Shown: positions 12,070 to 12,978 of the stretch, piece after piece
Numbering within the stretch: the first letter of the stretch is position 1
How the letters are laid out: each line of letters opens with the position of its first letter
Assembly (NCBI GenBank): GCA_029263035.1
Contig: JAJCYF010000050.1
Location: forward strand, 1 to 12,978
Reading direction: 5' to 3'
Length of the DNA stretch: 12,978 bases
Source of the DNA: Actinomycetes bacterium
GTDB taxonomy: Bacteria > Actinomycetota > CADDZG01 > JAHWKV01
Translations under genes and position numbers: made by a program
Notes under the pieces: generated by a model
The model's input: the letters and a program-made list of their open reading frames with translations, nothing else
Told to the model about the DNA's origin: nothing
The model's database searches: none

Positions 12070-12510
12070 GTGAGCTTCGCCGTCGACGCGAACCTGCTGC
12101 TGTACGCGTCGGACCTGGGCAGCGCCAGGCAACCTCTGGCGGCGCGGAGGCTCGAGCGTCTGGCCGAGGGCCCCGACATCGTGTACCTGTTCTGGCCGGT
12201 CCTTATGGCATACCTGCGAGTTGCAACCCACCCATCGGTCTTTACCTCGCCGCTGGACCCGGAGGCTGCCCTGCAGAACGTGCGAGCGCTCACCCGGCTC
12301 CCGCACTCACGGTGCCCGGGCGAGAAGCCGGGGTTCCTGGAGACCTTCGAGGCGGTAGCGAGTGGCCAAAGCATCCGGGGGAACCTGGTCCCGGATGCGC
12401 ACATCGTTGCGCTTATGCGTCAGCATGGGGTCTCCGAGATCTGGTCCGATGACCGGGGTCTCCGCCGTTTCGACGGGATCAGGGTACGCGCCCTCGACGA
12501 TCCGACCTGA
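12070..12510 (+). CDS. vapC: VapC family PIN-domain toxin
   Basis: A 146-residue PIN-domain protein beginning at GTG, with GAGGAG upstream inside the antitoxin end. Asp6 in FAVDANLLLYA, Asp109 in GNLVPDAHIVALM and Asp127/Asp128 in EIWSDDRGLRRF are the expected acidic residues. The family signature W.VLMAYLRVATHPSVF with GNLV.DAH places it with the group usually named TA system VapC family ribonucleases. The usual second acidic residue (Glu of the E.L.V helix) is not present in LMAYLRV. In this subgroup the position is often non-acidic as far as I recall, so activity is still likely. It forms a two-gene unit with the antitoxin just upstream. Its stop is 18 bases from the convergent dnaE2 stop. 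Confidence 0.9.
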   Translation: MSFAVDANLLLYASDLGSARQPLAARRLERLAEGPDIVYLFWPVLMAYLRVATHPSVFTSPLDPEAALQNVRALTRLPHSRCPGEKPGFLETFEAVASGQSIRGNLVPDAHIVALMRQHGVSEIWSDDRGLRRFDGIRVRALDDPT

Positions 12511-12528
12511 CCTGGTGCCGGCGGCGCC

Positions 12529-12978
12529 TCACCGAAAATCCCTAGCCTTCAGCTCTGAGGCAACCGTCAGGCTCAACGGTTCGATCTTCGACGCCAGCAG
12601 GTTCACCACCCCGTCGTAGCGCTCCAGGCGGCCGGTGACCAGCAGCGCCTTCGAGGTGGTTGCCACCTTGCGGTAGCGGGCCCACACCTGCTTTTGGCAG
12701 ATCACGTTGATCAGGCCGGTTTCGTCCTCCAGGCTGACGAAGATCGTGCCCCCGGCGGTCGCCGGCTTCTGCCGGTGGGTCACGACTCCGCCCACCTTCA
12801 CCGTCCGGTTCGGCGTGGCCGTCTCCAGGTCCTTGGCCGACAGCACGCCCTTGTCCTTCAGCGCCGGCCGGACGAACTCCACCGGCGAGCTGTCCGGCGA
12901 CAGGCTGGTGGACCAGAAGTCGGCCGGCGCCTGCTCGATGGCGGTCATACCCGGCAGCTGCGGCGGCTCGGCCCCGGT
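12529..12978 (-). CDS. dnaE2: Error-prone DNA polymerase DnaE2, C-terminal part
   Basis: The gene continues past the right edge; 149 codons of its 3' end are present and the frame is open to base 12978. The sequence contains LPGMTAIEQAPADFWSTSLS and SPDSSPVEFVRP, then the OB-fold region VKVGGVVTHRQKPATAGGTI, VSLEDETGLINVICQKQVWARYR and the terminal ELKARDFR. THRQ.PaTAGG.tF..LEDETG..NV and the DFR ending are characteristic of DnaE2 (ImuC), the inducible polymerase of actinobacterial and proteobacterial mutagenic repair, which works with ImuA' and ImuB. The promoter, where a LexA box would be expected, is outside the window. Its last 87 bases before the stop have a diverged copy at 10109-10195. 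Confidence 0.93.
   Translation of the reverse strand, partial: TGAEPPQLPGMTAIEQAPADFWSTSLSPDSSPVEFVRPALKDKGVLSAKDLETATPNRTVKVGGVVTHRQKPATAGGTIFVSLEDETGLINVICQKQVWARYRKVATTSKALLVTGRLERYDGVVNLLASKIEPLSLTVASELKARDFR

Noticed and set aside
10098..12619. Similar plus-strand peptides (RKSLAFSSEA.VRL.GSI.DA) at 10122 and 12530, suggesting a repeated small protein.
   Set aside because: They are antisense readings of the two dnaE2 3' ends; the minus-strand frame explains the similarity and its substitution pattern.
10105..12619. dnaE2 direct repeats as attachment sites of an integrated element.
   Set aside because: No integrase or recombinase lies between them, and the 15% mainly synonymous divergence does not suit att sites of a recent element.

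Overview
The window is GC-rich and densely packed, with GTG and TTG starts, and all three stop codons are in use. The gene set suggests an uncultured or little-studied actinomycete-type bacterium: SoxR of the Cys-cluster type, a standalone LigD-type polymerase domain, DnaE2, a DUF222/HNH (13E12-type) protein, VapBC pairs and apparently leaderless genes. No rRNA, tRNA, CRISPR array or integrase was seen.

Left part (1-3600). An ArsM-like methyltransferase tail (cut by the window edge) is followed by two tandem GatB/YqeY-family genes. The first is interrupted by one in-frame TAG; the second is short and starts inside the stop codon of the first. On the minus strand an SDR oxidoreductase and a diverged QueA-like protein form a coupled pair (ATGA overlap). 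Divergent from them is a SoxR regulator with its complete four-cysteine cluster. The SDR promoter has the 19-bp spacer typical of MerR/SoxR-controlled promoters, with a dyad inside the spacer, so the circuit can be read from the DNA.

Middle part (3585-8015). A minus-strand series runs CDGSH iron-sulfur protein, folE, LigD-type polymerase, YciI-like protein and DUF3048 lipoprotein. A winged-helix regulator with a cysteine-rich C-terminal sensor domain (SufR-like) is divergent from the CDGSH gene. A 59-codon ORF with a good ribosome binding site follows.

Right part (8016-12978). This is an accessory zone. It holds an anchored extracellular protein with two similar four-cysteine beta domains, two intact vapBC pairs on opposite strands, at least one and probably two decayed vapC fragments, a frameshifted DUF222/HNH gene, and the 3' end of dnaE2. 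A second, decayed copy of the dnaE2 3' end lies 2.4 kb from the intact one in the same orientation. By hand count the copies differ at 13 of 87 bases but at only 2 of 29 aligned amino acids, so the fragment looks like the remains of a second, formerly functional dnaE2 rather than a fresh duplication.

A recurring feature is that at least six genes lacking a Shine-Dalgarno sequence have a TANNNT box ending 6-8 bases before their ATG, the pattern expected of leaderless transcripts.
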